Below are positions 5,951 through 6,083 of a DNA stretch of 6,083 bases, in pieces (the stretch's first letter is position 1; every line of letters starts with the position of its first letter). Source of the stretch: Candidatus Thiodictyon intracellulare (lineage in GTDB: Bacteria; Pseudomonadota; Gammaproteobacteria; Chromatiales; Chromatiaceae); contig JADNEJ010000362.1 of the NCBI GenBank assembly GCA_016292295.1, positions 1-6,083 of the forward strand. The letters run 5' to 3'. The position numbers and the translations under genes are program-made. Under the pieces are notes generated by a model. It ran no database searches, had not been told where the DNA came from, and saw only the letters and a program-made list of their open reading frames with translations.

Positions 5951-6083
5951 CTAGCAGCCTGTTGGACTTAGCGACCGGCGCCACCGCCTGAAGCTCTTGG
6001 ACGGGCTTTCGTGGCAAAAAAGAGACTATTTTCGGCTAGAAACGCAGTTTTCCGCAGTGTTCCCCTGACTGCAGACGTAATAC
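5951..6083. mobile_element. Possible insertion-sequence end at the right edge
   Basis: The stretch beginning CTAGCAGCCTGTTGGACTTA (5951-5970), followed by an A-run (CAAAAAAG, 6015-6022) and ATTTTCGGCTAGAAACGCAG, resembles the outer ends of insertion sequences I recall from purple sulfur bacteria. In those, a non-coding lead of about 100-150 bases precedes the transposase. No transposase codons, target duplication or matching inverted repeat can be seen here, so this is a recollection of pattern only. No other gene is visible in these bases. Confidence 0.25.

Noticed and set aside
1..6083. KOPS-like GGGNAGGG motifs that FtsK might read
   Set aside because: By eye I found no exact copy on either strand; the nearest, CGGCAGGG, is off by one base. 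A motif count over the whole genome would be needed before saying anything.
1..6083. CRISPR array, tRNA or rRNA genes
   Set aside because: No regularly spaced repeats, and no tRNA or rRNA sequence that I could recognise in either orientation.

Overview
This window looks like the chromosome of a gammaproteobacterium. The protein sequences and the ftsK-lolA-rarA gene order fit that class, and the high-G+C codon use together with the rubrerythrin subtype recalls purple sulfur bacteria (Chromatiales). That placement is inferred from recalled family sequences, not from a search. The three main genes and the rubrerythrin all lie on the minus strand, so the operon reads from right to left.

The core (1157-5726) is a tightly packed housekeeping operon: ftsK (DNA translocase of the division septum), lolA (periplasmic lipoprotein carrier) and rarA (AAA+ clamp-loader-like ATPase acting at stalled forks). 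ftsK and lolA are 5 bases apart if lolA starts at its best-supported ATG. lolA and rarA share a TGATG stop/start. A perfect TATAAT box sits about 27 bases upstream of the ftsK ATG, flanked by two copies of AAATTTTCTCG that could be an operator. Downstream, after a 154-base gap, comes a free-standing rubrerythrin without a rubredoxin domain (583-1002), followed by a clear intrinsic terminator (523-550).

The left 430 bases are a scrapyard of mobile and toxin-antitoxin DNA. A decayed IS630-family transposase C-terminus (1-210, plus strand, internal deletion and premature stop) ends at a TA-rich boundary near 239-242. There it abuts the N-terminal half of a TumE/DUF6516-type toxin gene (minus strand, 242-404), which also carries a one-base frameshift. 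Neither is listed as an intact gene because each must be read across a frame change.

The right 350 bases (5733-6083) hold the ftsK promoter and no credible coding region. From about 5951 the sequence resembles the outer end of an insertion sequence, at low confidence. I found no undescribed multigene system. The items most worth a second look are the IS630-interrupted TumE remnant and the repeat pair around the ftsK promoter.
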